Shown here: one piece after another, positions 5,698 to 11,862 of the stretch
Numbering within the stretch: position 1 is the first letter of the stretch
Layout: every line of letters begins with the position of its first letter
Origin: JAMLIN01 sp041676645
GTDB taxonomy: Bacteria > Pseudomonadota > Gammaproteobacteria > Burkholderiales > Burkholderiaceae_E
Assembly (NCBI GenBank): GCA_041676645.1
Contig: JBAYRO010000097.1
Location: forward strand, 1 to 11,862
Length of the DNA stretch: 11,862 nt
Direction of reading: 5' to 3'
Notes under the pieces: generated by a model
What the model was told of the DNA's origin: nothing
The model's database searches: none
What the model saw: the letters and a program-made list of their open reading frames with translations, nothing else
Translations under genes and position numbers: made by a program

Positions 5698-7551
5698 ATG
5701 AAGACCTGGGAAACCTGGGGCATAGTCGTCGCCTCGGGGCTGCTGATCATCGCATCCTGGATCACCGGCTCGGACGGGCTGATGATCGCCGCCGCCGTCG
5801 TCGCGGGCTACCGGATCGCCATTTCCGCGTTCCAGGCCCTGCGGATCAGGATGGTGTCGATCGACCTGCTGGTCATCGTCGCCGCCGTCGGCGCCCTGTT
5901 CATCGACAACTACTGGGAATCGGCGGCGGTCACCTTCCTCTTTGCCCTGGGCAGCGCCCTCGAGAAGGCCACCCTGAGCCGGACCCGCAAGGCCTTGTCG
6001 GACCTGGTCGACTCCGCCCCCGAGACGGCCACCGTCATTCGTGACGACAAGCCCGAGACCGTCGAGGTCTGGGAACTGGCGCCCGGCGACATCGTGCTCG
6101 TGCGCAACGGCGAGCAGGTGCCGGTGGACGGCACCATCGTGTCGGGCAACGGCGGCGTGGACGAGGCGAGCATCACCGGCGAATCGGTGCCTGCCGACAA
6201 GGGCGAGGGCATGGACGTGTTCGCGGGCACCTGGCTGAGGTCCGGCGTGCTGCGCGTGAAGGCGGTCGGCATCGGTGCCGACACCACCCTGGCCAGGATC
6301 ATCCATCGCGTCGAGGACGCCCAGGATGCCAAGGCGCGGACACAGACCTTCATGGAGAAGTTCTCCCGGTACTACACGCCCGGGGTCATGATCACCGCGC
6401 TGGTGGTCGGGCTGCTCAGCCGCAACGTGGAATTGGCCCTGACCCTGCTGGTGATCGGCTGCCCGGGTGCGCTGGTCATCTCGATCCCGGTCTCGATCGT
6501 CGCGGGCATCGGCCGCTCGGCCCGGGACGGCGTGCTCATCAAGGGCGGTGAACATCTCGAGAACTCCGCCCGCGTCGATGTGGTGGTGGTGGACAAGACC
6601 GGCACCCTGACCCGGGGGCAGCCCGAGCTCACCGACGTCGTGGTACTGGACGAGGCCTGGAGCGAGGACCAGGTGCTCACCCTGGCCGCCCGGGCCGAAA
6701 CGGCTTCCGAGCATCCCCTGGCGGAAGCCATCATCCGGGGCGCCGGGAACCGCCAGCTGAGCGTCGAGATGGTCGATCATGCCGAGCCGGTCACCGGCAA
6801 GGGCATCCGGGCCGAGGTCGACGGGCGCACCATCGCCGTCGGTTCGGCGGACCTGCTCGACCATGATCCGGACAAGGCGCGCATCCTCGAGCTCAACGCC
6901 GCCGGCAAGACCGCCATGTTCGTCGGGGTCGATGGCCGGGCCGTGGGGATCGTGGCCGTGGCCGACACCATCCGCGACGATGCGCGTCCGGCGATCGAGG
7001 CGCTGCATGCCAACGGCGTCAAGGTCATCATGGCGACCGGCGACGCCAGGCGGGTCGCGGAGAACGTCGCCGCCGAGCTCGGCATCGACGAGGTGCGTGC
7101 CGAGCTCATGCCCGAGGACAAGCTGGCTCTCGTGAAGGAGTTGCAGGAACAGGGACACACCGTGGCCATGGTCGGCGACGGCGTCAACGACACCCCCGCG
7201 CTGGCCCAGGCCGACATCGGCATCGCCATGGGGGTCGCAGGCTCGCCGGCGGCGATCGAGACGGCCGATATCGCCCTGATGGCCGACCGCCTGCCCCGCC
7301 TGCCCTATGCCCTCGGCCTGGCGCGACGGACGGTGAACACCATGCGGGTGAACATCGCGATAGCGCTGCTGACCGTCGCCGCCCTGCTGGTCGGCGTGCT
7401 CATGGGCGGCGTGACGATGTCTATCGGCATGCTGGTCCACGAGGCCTCGGTGCTGCTGGTCATCGGCATCGCGATGTTGCTGCTGCGTCCGACGCTGCGG
7501 GAAGATCCGCAGGCAAGCCCGCGACCGCGCGAGGAAGCCCTGGCCTCCTGA
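5698..7551 (+). CDS. P1B-type heavy-metal ATPase with CPG motif and no HMA domain
   Basis: This 617-residue inner-membrane pump couples ATP hydrolysis to metal ion transport, probably export. Two N-terminal hydrophobic segments (about 6-23, 27-47) precede two more (53-70, 74-88). The actuator domain has TGES at 160-163. The sixth helix carries GCPGALVIS with Cys255-Pro-Gly257. The phosphorylation site is DKTGT with Asp299, the nucleotide domain has SEHPLAEA (His339-Pro340), and the hinge has GDGVNDTPAL at 493-502. Two last helices include LVHEASVLLV (His581, Glu582). The familiar metal motifs are CPC (Cu, Zn/Cd), SPC (Co) and CPH. CPG lacks the second Cys, while HEAS recalls the HEGGT-type last helix of Co/Zn-type pumps. 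The metal is therefore uncertain. It is shorter than ZntA because no N-terminal HMA domain exists. AAAGGAG at 5685-5691 supports the ATG over an in-frame GTG at 5668. Confidence 0.93.
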   Translation: MKTWETWGIVVASGLLIIASWITGSDGLMIAAAVVAGYRIAISAFQALRIRMVSIDLLVIVAAVGALFIDNYWESAAVTFLFALGSALEKATLSRTRKALSDLVDSAPETATVIRDDKPETVEVWELAPGDIVLVRNGEQVPVDGTIVSGNGGVDEASITGESVPADKGEGMDVFAGTWLRSGVLRVKAVGIGADTTLARIIHRVEDAQDAKARTQTFMEKFSRYYTPGVMITALVVGLLSRNVELALTLLVIGCPGALVISIPVSIVAGIGRSARDGVLIKGGEHLENSARVDVVVVDKTGTLTRGQPELTDVVVLDEAWSEDQVLTLAARAETASEHPLAEAIIRGAGNRQLSVEMVDHAEPVTGKGIRAEVDGRTIAVGSADLLDHDPDKARILELNAAGKTAMFVGVDGRAVGIVAVADTIRDDARPAIEALHANGVKVIMATGDARRVAENVAAELGIDEVRAELMPEDKLALVKELQEQGHTVAMVGDGVNDTPALAQADIGIAMGVAGSPAAIETADIALMADRLPRLPYALGLARRTVNTMRVNIAIALLTVAALLVGVLMGGVTMSIGMLVHEASVLLVIGIAMLLLRPTLREDPQASPRPREEALAS

Positions 7552-7613
7552 ACACGCGGACGCGGCCTGCCCGGCTCACGGGTCCTTGCTCATCGCCGCA
7601 TAGATGCCCAGAA

Positions 7614-7636
7614 GAGGCTCCGGCAGACGGAGCCTC
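7614..7636. terminator. Bidirectional terminator between convergent ATPase and pirin genes
   Basis: A perfect 9-bp stem (GAGGCTCCG / CGGAGCCTC) with a 5-base loop lies 62 bases after the ATPase stop and 8 bases beyond the pirin stop. Short T-containing tracts follow it on both strands (GGGCTTGTT on plus, TTCTGG on minus). It can serve both converging transcripts. Confidence 0.65.
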
Positions 7637-7644
7637 GGGCTTGT

Positions 7645-8508
7645 TCAGCTCGACATCGCGCCGAAGCGCCCGGTGTTGAAGTCCTCGATGGCCTGGATGA
7701 TCTCGGCCCTGCTGTTCATCACGAACGGCCCATGGCCGACCACCGGCTCGTCGATGGGCTCGCCCGACAGCCACAGCACGCTGGCGTCGTTGTTGGCCTC
7801 GATCTCCACCCCGCTGCCATCGCGGTCCAGGTGCACCAGCTGGCCTTCGCGTGCCACGTCGCCGTTGACCAGGACGGTGCCGTGCAGCACCACCAGCGCA
7901 AGCGTGTGCCCATCGCGGGTGGGCAGGCGAACGCTGGCGCCCTGGCCGATCCGCATGTCCAGCACATCCATCGGCGTGAAGCTTCGCGCCGGCCCGCGGT
8001 GGCCGTCGAACTCGCCGGCGATGACGCGCACGCGTCCCGCGCCCCCGGGCAGTTCCACACTCGGGATCTGCGCATCCAGGATGGTCTGGTAGCCCGGTTC
8101 GACCATCTTGTCGCTCGCCGGCAGGTTCACCCACAGCTGCACCATCTCGATGGTGCCGCCGCGCTCGGTGAACGATGGCGAATGGAACTCCTCATGCACG
8201 ATGCCGGCACCGGCCGTCATCCACTGCACGTCGCCGGGGCCGATGGTGCCGCCGGCGCCCGTGGAATCCCGATGCGCCACTTCGCCCTGGTAGACGATGG
8301 TGACGGTCTCGAAGCCACGATGCGGATGCCGGCCCACACCGCGGGGGCGAACCGCCGGCTCGAAGTGCGTCGGCTGCGCATGGTCGAGCAGCAGGAAGGG
8401 GCTGAGATGGCGTCCCAGGCCGTTGTAGTCGAACAGCGAACGCACCGGGAAGCCGTCGCCCACCCAGTGGGGGCGGGGTGCGCTGTGGATACCGAGGACC
8501 TTCTTCAT
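7645..8508 (-). CDS. Pirin family protein
   Basis: This is a 287-residue bicupin of the pirin family, a set of cytosolic non-haem iron proteins; some members are quercetinases and others act as regulators or redox sensors. The N-terminal cupin shows GRHPHRGFETVTIVYQG and MTAGAGIVHEEF. By alignment to human pirin (His56, His58, His101, Glu103), the metal ligands are His61, His63, His105 and Glu107, all present. The C-terminal half contains the second cupin (VRVIAGEFDGHRGPA) and ends with the common GPFVMNSRAEIIQAIEDFNTGRFG-type tail. Length is typical. GGGAG (complement of 8515-8519) is well placed before the ATG. The gene is divergent from the LysR gene at 8629. That arrangement resembles yhaK/yhaJ in E. 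coli and suggests control by that regulator. Confidence 0.95.
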   Translation of the reverse strand: MKKVLGIHSAPRPHWVGDGFPVRSLFDYNGLGRHLSPFLLLDHAQPTHFEPAVRPRGVGRHPHRGFETVTIVYQGEVAHRDSTGAGGTIGPGDVQWMTAGAGIVHEEFHSPSFTERGGTIEMVQLWVNLPASDKMVEPGYQTILDAQIPSVELPGGAGRVRVIAGEFDGHRGPARSFTPMDVLDMRIGQGASVRLPTRDGHTLALVVLHGTVLVNGDVAREGQLVHLDRDGSGVEIEANNDASVLWLSGEPIDEPVVGHGPFVMNSRAEIIQAIEDFNTGRFGAMSS

Positions 8509-8628
8509 GGTGATCTCCCGTGGAGCGCTGCGCGATGCAGCACCGATGCAGAGATACTATGAAATGAACGACAACCTCGGTAGTCCGCGATAATCCCCCT
8601 CAGTGTTCCCCAGGATGAACGATAGAAC
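8509..8628. promoter_or_regulatory. Divergent promoter region of pirin and LysR genes
   Basis: This 120-bp region serves both start sites. CGATGCAG is repeated with an 11-bp period (8533-8540, 8544-8551) in the pirin leader. ATGAACGA occurs at 8564-8571 and 8615-8622. The AT-rich stretch AGATACTATGAAAT (8552-8565) offers weak -10-like hexamers on both strands. LysR proteins usually bind such intergenic regions at T-N11-A dyads. No single site stands out clearly enough to name. Confidence 0.5.
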
Positions 8629-9537
8629 ATGACACGAGACCTCAACGATCTCTATTACTTCGTCCAGGTGGTGGACCACGGCGGCTTCGCCCCGGCGGGC
8701 CGCGCGCTGGGCGCCCCCAAGTCCAAGCTGAGCCGGCGCATAGCCCTGCTCGAGGAACGGCTCGGAGCGCGCCTGATCCAGCGCTCCACGCGGCGCTTCG
8801 TGCTGACCGAAGCGGGCCGCACCTATTACGACCACTGCAAGGCAATGCTCGTCGAGGCCGACGCGGCCGACGAGGCGATCGCCATGACCCAGGCCGAGCC
8901 CCGCGGCATCGTGCGCGTGACCTGCCCGGTCGCCTTGCTCGAGTCGCGAGTGGGCGACATGTTCGCCGCCTACCTGGTCCGCTACCCGCGTGTGGAGCTG
9001 CATGCCGAAGCGACCAACCGACGCGTGGACGTGATCGGCGAGGGCGTCGATATCGCCATCCGCGTACGCCCGCCACCGCTCGAGGACAGCGACCTGGTCC
9101 TGCGCGTGCTCTCGGACCGCGGCCAGTGTCTGGTGGCCAGCCCGGCCCTGCTGGAACGGACCGGCCTGCCGCAATCCCCGGCGGACCTCGCCGGGATGCC
9201 GAGCATGGCCCTGGGCGGTCCGCAGGGCGAGCATGCCTGGCGCCTGCTCGGACCGGATGCCGCGCAGGCCACGATCCGCCACGAGCCGCGGCTGATCACC
9301 CGCAGCATGCCTGCCCTGCGCACCGCCGCCATCGCAGGCGTGGGCGTCGTGCAGCTACCCAGGATGATGGTGCGCGACTGGTTCGTCAGGGGCGAGCTGA
9401 CGCATGTACTGCAGGGCTGGGAGCCGCGCCGCGAAATCATCCATGCGGTGTATCCGTCGCGCCGTGGCCAGTTGCCCGCGGTACGCGCCCTGCTCGATCT
9501 GCTGGTCGCGCAGTTCCAGGCGCTGGATGAGGATTGA
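8629..9537 (+). CDS. LysR-family transcriptional regulator
   Basis: This is a 302-residue LysR-type regulator of normal length. Residues 1-62 form the winged helix-turn-helix: LNDLYYFVQVVDHGGF, GRALGAPKSKLSRRI and LEERLGARLIQRSTRR. From about residue 92 (GIVRVTCPVALLES) a periplasmic-binding-protein-like effector domain follows, with VDIAIRVRPPPLEDSDLVLR and GVGVVQLPRMMV. This pattern matches the CrgA/YhaJ-like branch that often controls neighbouring redox or quinone-response genes. The effector is unknown. The start ATG has only a weak ribosome site (AGGA at 8612-8615). It is divergent from the pirin gene, its likely target, and LysR proteins usually also repress their own promoter. No clear terminator follows. 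Confidence 0.95.
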   Translation: MTRDLNDLYYFVQVVDHGGFAPAGRALGAPKSKLSRRIALLEERLGARLIQRSTRRFVLTEAGRTYYDHCKAMLVEADAADEAIAMTQAEPRGIVRVTCPVALLESRVGDMFAAYLVRYPRVELHAEATNRRVDVIGEGVDIAIRVRPPPLEDSDLVLRVLSDRGQCLVASPALLERTGLPQSPADLAGMPSMALGGPQGEHAWRLLGPDAAQATIRHEPRLITRSMPALRTAAIAGVGVVQLPRMMVRDWFVRGELTHVLQGWEPRREIIHAVYPSRRGQLPAVRALLDLLVAQFQALDED

Positions 9538-9573
9538 AGGGGGCGAACGCAAGGGAATGAACGCCACCGATGC

Positions 9574-9814
9574 CTAGTCGATGCCACCGGCGCGCCGCGC
9601 CTTCACCTCCCCGCGCCGACGCTTGTCCTTGAGCCGGCGCCGCTTCGCCGCCAGGATGCGCGCATCGCAGTGCAGGTTCCATCGTCCCGTTGTCGTCTCG
9701 CGCAACTCCCAATTCCCGACGGCACCAGGATCCTCGACGAAGGGCGGCTGCTGACGCCGCGCGCCAAGCGTCTCGAATGCGTCGAGGGCATCGGTCGATT
9801 TGTGTTTCCTTCAT
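9574..9814 (-). pseudogene. Small frameshifted ORF ending in an ArfB-like basic tail
   Basis: The minus-strand frame ending at TAG (9574-9576) reads DALDAFETLGARRQQ, FVEDPGAVGNWELRE, GRWNLHCDARI and then LAAKRRRLKDKRRRGEVKARR. It has GC-rich third positions like a real gene, but no start codon before an in-frame TGA at 9811-9813. One base out of phase, an ATG at 9814 gives MKETQID. Removing one base near 9793-9796 (the doubled G on the plus strand) joins the two into a continuous 79-residue protein. It is therefore either a pseudogene with a one-base insertion or a sequencing error. I do not recognise the family. The last 21 basic residues match the ArfB tail at 11494-11556 at 20 of 21 positions. 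Between it and the RES gene (9815-9908) I see no gene. Confidence 0.55.
9592..9655 (-). repeat. Direct repeat copy 1 of the arfB 3' end
   Basis: Over 21 codons (9592-9654) this stretch matches 11494-11556 at 57 of 63 bases in the same orientation. Five of the six differences are synonymous and one changes Glu to Lys. The match stops abruptly after CCAGG at 9651-9655. The two copies are 1902 bp apart and bracket the toxin-antitoxin genes. Confidence 0.8.
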
Positions 9815-9908
9815 TGAATATCAGGCTTGATGCCCGATCTGCACCGTCCCGGAGACGCTCGAGACCGCACGCTCGGCGGACCGCTGGCCGCGTCAGGAAG
9901 CATTCCGT

Positions 9909-10628
9909 TCAGCTCTTCCCCGGAACGATCGAGACACCGATGCGGTCGGCCAGGTCGAGCACGGCATCGTAAGTGTCGGCGTCTTCGGTCAGGCTGTTTG
10001 ATTCACCTTTCGCCCGCAGCATCCCTTCGGCCACGCGGTCGCCGAAGAGCATCACAGCGCGCGCCGAATCGTCCTGTCTCGACACCCAGGACAAGCCTTG
10101 GGCCTGCGAGCACTGGCTGTGAATCGCCATCGCCCATTTCCGTGTCGCGGGGTATTGATCCTTCTCCGTGTCGATGAGCTGCTTGCGCGTCACGCCCAGC
10201 TTGCGCAGTGCGACACTGGACAGGTCGATCAGTTGCAGGTCGCTCCCGACCTCGACAGTGGAATGGACATGCTCGGCGAGCCTGGACTTGTCGAAGCTCT
10301 TGAAGCCGGTCGTATGCGGCACGTCGTGGAAGACGGTCTCCATCAACGCGCACGGCAGCGTCGTGCCTGCGTACAACGTCGGAATCGCCCGCGCCTGATC
10401 GTCCTGGATCGGGCTGAATCGGGCATTGCCGCGCACGCCCGGGTTGAACTCGTCGGCTCCGTACTGGTTCAGATGCACGCGGTGGAGCAGCGTGCCCTCG
10501 GCCAGCCCGGTGAAGGCGACCTGCAAATTGCTCGAAGGCTCCGGCGTCGCCGAGGACGACCCGCTGCCAGGTACGGCATCGCCGACCGGTTCGGCGTCGC
10601 CTGCCGGCTTGCCGCGCCGGCTAGCCAT
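9909..10628 (-). CDS. RES-domain toxin
   Basis: This is a 239-residue protein whose residues 45-205 match the RES domain, named for its conserved Arg, Glu and Ser. Visible are LLHRVH (Arg50), GNARFSP, TLYAGTT (Tyr85), CALMETVFHD (Glu97), and a later Ser within WVSRQDDSARAVMLFGDR. Known RES toxins consume NAD+ (MbcT) or ADP-ribosylate a target (ParT on Prs), and so stop growth. The first 40 residues are a Gly/Ser/Pro-rich tail of unknown role. The start at 10628 overlaps the antitoxin stop by 8 bases (ATGGCTAG), implying translational coupling. A longer in-frame start at 10715 would lie deep inside the antitoxin gene and was not used. The family call is secure; which activity applies here cannot be told from sequence. 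Confidence 0.92.
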   Translation of the reverse strand: MASRRGKPAGDAEPVGDAVPGSGSSSATPEPSSNLQVAFTGLAEGTLLHRVHLNQYGADEFNPGVRGNARFSPIQDDQARAIPTLYAGTTLPCALMETVFHDVPHTTGFKSFDKSRLAEHVHSTVEVGSDLQLIDLSSVALRKLGVTRKQLIDTEKDQYPATRKWAMAIHSQCSQAQGLSWVSRQDDSARAVMLFGDRVAEGMLRAKGESNSLTEDADTYDAVLDLADRIGVSIVPGKS

Positions 10629-11295
10629 GGGCGACTTCCTGGGTCTCGTCGACCGCGGCCGCGATGACACGCTCGGGTGCCGAAGCCAGCAGGTCCTGGG
10701 GACGCTTGCCGCCAAGGTAGCTGTTGTCGGATCTGAACCAGTAGGCCATGCCCCAGCCGTCCTTGTGACCGGCGAAGGCCTCGATCACCTTGGCCAGCGA
10801 TTTCAGCGGACGGAAGCCTGCATCCGCGTCCAGGCCGTAGCCTGGGAAGTAGTCCACGCCGCCGTGGTTGATGGCGAAGATCTGCCCCTGCTTCTTCCAC
10901 TTGTTGGGCTGTGCGCTCGGGTTGCGGGTACTCAGCCCCGCCAGTTGCGTGATCTGTGCAGCCGTGAGCCAATCGCCACTGTCCAGCACCGCCTTGCGCG
11001 CCTGCACCAGCATGCTCGCTTCCCTCAGCAGCCGGGGCGACGGCGGATTGCGTGGCACCAGCACTTCGGCCAGTCGCTCGAGCGATTCGCGGTCCTGGCG
11101 TTCGAGCAGCACCTCGAACATGGACGAGGCGACATTGGTGAAGTTCTCCGCCAGCGCCGCGAAGACGTTGGGCTTGATGTGGTCGAAGGCCACCACCAGC
11201 ACGCGATCGGCCTGCGATCGGCCGAGCTTCGCCTGTATCTCCTTGGGCGTCCCCACCAGGGTCGAAACGCCGGGATGATCTGCTACGACATTCAT
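10621..11295 (-). CDS. Xre/MbcA/ParS-type antitoxin of the RES toxin
   Basis: This is a 224-residue antitoxin. The C-terminal part (about 165-215: SLAKVIEAFAGHKDGWGMAYWF, then LGGKRPQDLLASAPERVIAAA) is the toxin-binding domain (DUF2384 type) known from antitoxins of RES toxins. Before it, residues 107-155 (WLTAAQITQLAGLSTRNP, then WKKQGQIFAINHGGVDYFPGYG) look like a helix-turn-helix DNA-binding unit. The first 95 residues are extra compared with short ParS/MbcA proteins and I do not recognise them. AAGGAG (complement of 11302-11307) lies six bases before the ATG. Antitoxin-first order with an 8-bp overlap into the toxin gene is the standard arrangement. It probably binds the palindrome in its own promoter and represses the pair, alone or with the toxin. 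Confidence 0.88.
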   Translation of the reverse strand: MNVVADHPGVSTLVGTPKEIQAKLGRSQADRVLVVAFDHIKPNVFAALAENFTNVASSMFEVLLERQDRESLERLAEVLVPRNPPSPRLLREASMLVQARKAVLDSGDWLTAAQITQLAGLSTRNPSAQPNKWKKQGQIFAINHGGVDYFPGYGLDADAGFRPLKSLAKVIEAFAGHKDGWGMAYWFRSDNSYLGGKRPQDLLASAPERVIAAAVDETQEVAHG

Positions 11296-11315
11296 GGTCG
11301 GCTCCTTGTGGGTTA

Positions 11316-11356
11316 TATAGTATAGATACTATAAACATATCCCTCATAACCTTCAA
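11316..11356 (-). promoter_or_regulatory. Toxin-antitoxin promoter with palindromic operator
   Basis: On the minus strand TTGAAG (complement of 11351-11356) and TATAGT (complement of 11328-11333) are separated by exactly 17 bp, a good sigma-70 promoter. An 18-bp palindrome, TATAGTAT-AG-ATACTATA at 11316-11333, covers the -10 and runs towards the start site. A protein bound there would block RNA polymerase, as expected for autorepression by the antitoxin. The ribosome site follows at 11302-11307. Confidence 0.75.
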
Positions 11357-11475
11357 CTTGGAATCCCCGTGACGCCGCTCGCTGGACGACCGACCGGATA
11401 TTGGGGAAGGAGACGCGGACGCCAGGGATCGGATCATCGGAATCGACGATTTTTCAGTCGGGGGCGGTTCGAACC
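11357..11475. other. Non-coding gap between toxin-antitoxin promoter and arfB end
   Basis: I see no gene in these 119 bases. They contain ATCGGA twice (in GGATCGGATCATCGGAATCG), a short GATTTTTC stretch, and the self-complementary GGTTCGAACC just after the arfB stop. No T-rich terminator for arfB is evident on the minus strand. Confidence 0.5.
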
Positions 11476-11862
11476 CTACTCCGCGACGCTGCCGCGGCGC
11501 GCCTTGACCTCGCCGCGCCGGCGCTTGTCCTCGAGCCGACGCCGCTTCGCCGCCAGGCTCGGGCGGGTCGGCACCCGGGGGCGCGGCGGCACCGCGGCCT
11601 TGTCGACCAGGGCCTGCAGGCGCTCGAGCGCATCGACGAGGTTGCGCTCGCGCGTGCGAAAGCGCTGCGCCTTGATCACGACCACGCCATCGGCGCCGAT
11701 GCGCGTATCGCGCAGGGCGAGCAGCCGCTCGCGCACCGGCTCGGGCAGCGAGGAAGCCCCGATGTCGTAGCGGAGATGGATCGCGCTGGCGACCTTGTTG
11801 ACGTTCTGGCCACCCGCGCCTTGCGCCCGCACGGCGCTGACCTCGACCTCGGCGGGATCGAC
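11476..11862 (-). CDS. arfB: ArfB (YaeJ) ribosome-rescue peptidyl-tRNA hydrolase, lacking first residues
   Basis: ArfB frees ribosomes stalled on broken mRNA by hydrolysing the peptidyl-tRNA. The visible 128 residues begin VDPAEVEVSAVRAQGAGGQ and include the catalytic GGQ (visible residues 17-19), followed by NVNKVASAIHLRYDI. By comparison with E. coli YaeJ only about ten N-terminal residues lie beyond the right edge. The body continues with LPEPVRERLLALRDTRI and GVVVIKAQRFRTRERN. A Pro-rich linker leads to the basic tail LAAKRRRLEDKRRRGEVKARR, the part that in this family enters the empty mRNA channel. It is short enough to exclude the main release factors RF1 and RF2. The gene is convergent with nothing; its 3' end faces the toxin-antitoxin promoter, and its tail is duplicated at 9592-9655. 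Confidence 0.95.
   Translation of the reverse strand, partial: VDPAEVEVSAVRAQGAGGQNVNKVASAIHLRYDIGASSLPEPVRERLLALRDTRIGADGVVVIKAQRFRTRERNLVDALERLQALVDKAAVPPRPRVPTRPSLAAKRRRLEDKRRRGEVKARRGSVAE
11494..11557 (-). repeat. Direct repeat copy 2, within the intact arfB 3' end
   Basis: This is the partner of 9592-9655 (57 of 63 bases identical over 11494-11556). Here it is in frame with the complete arfB body, so this is the functional copy. Homology ends at CCAGG (11553-11557), exactly as in the other copy. Confidence 0.8.

Noticed and set aside
7576..7644. Continuation of the pirin frame after its stop, ending LLGIYAAMSKDP and a second stop
   Set aside because: It looks a little like a second gene end, but it has no start, is only about 22 codons long and contains the terminator hairpin; probably chance.
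11455..11480. GGTTCGAACC resembling a tRNA T-arm, hence a possible tRNA fragment or attachment site
   Set aside because: The flanking bases do not form the 5-bp T-stem and no acceptor stem or CCA can be matched; only the short palindrome is shared.

Overview
The window is high-GC DNA with dense genes and short gaps, and its coding regions use GC-rich third positions throughout. The valyl-tRNA synthetase, pirin/LysR pair, 7TM-AraC regulator and ArfB are all of proteobacterial type. This suggests a high-GC beta- or gammaproteobacterium; I cannot name the genus from the sequence alone.

Layout. (1) 1-1722: the 3' part of valS, a housekeeping gene cut by the left edge. (2) 1811-3193: a secreted alpha/beta-hydrolase lipoprotein. 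(3) 3299-4441: an AraC-type regulator with a seven-helix membrane domain. (4) 4442-7551: an AT-rich promoter region full of inverted repeats, then three co-oriented genes. These encode an exported DUF6448-like His-rich protein, a free-standing heavy-metal-associated (HMA) domain protein, and a P1B-type metal ATPase that lacks its own HMA domain and carries CPG in place of the usual CPC metal motif. A terminator-like hairpin lies between the HMA gene and the ATPase. (5) 7645-9537: a pirin gene on the minus strand and a divergent LysR regulator. (6) 9574-11475: a small frameshifted ORF and a RES/Xre-type toxin-antitoxin pair with its own promoter and palindromic operator. (7) 11476-11862: the 3' part of arfB (ribosome rescue hydrolase), running off the right edge.

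How the genes may work together. The three genes at 4664-7551 look like one metal-handling module: a periplasmic metal-binding or sensing protein, a cytosolic metal carrier and a membrane pump. The membrane-bound AraC protein just upstream is the only nearby regulator candidate. The pirin/LysR pair is a familiar divergent arrangement.

The RES toxin-antitoxin block lies between two direct copies (57 of 63 bases identical, nearly all differences synonymous) of the 3' end of arfB. One copy is inside the intact arfB. The other forms the tail of the broken small ORF at 9574-9814. This suggests that the block arrived by recombination at arfB. The two most notable items are the CPG-type ATPase module and this duplicated arfB tail.
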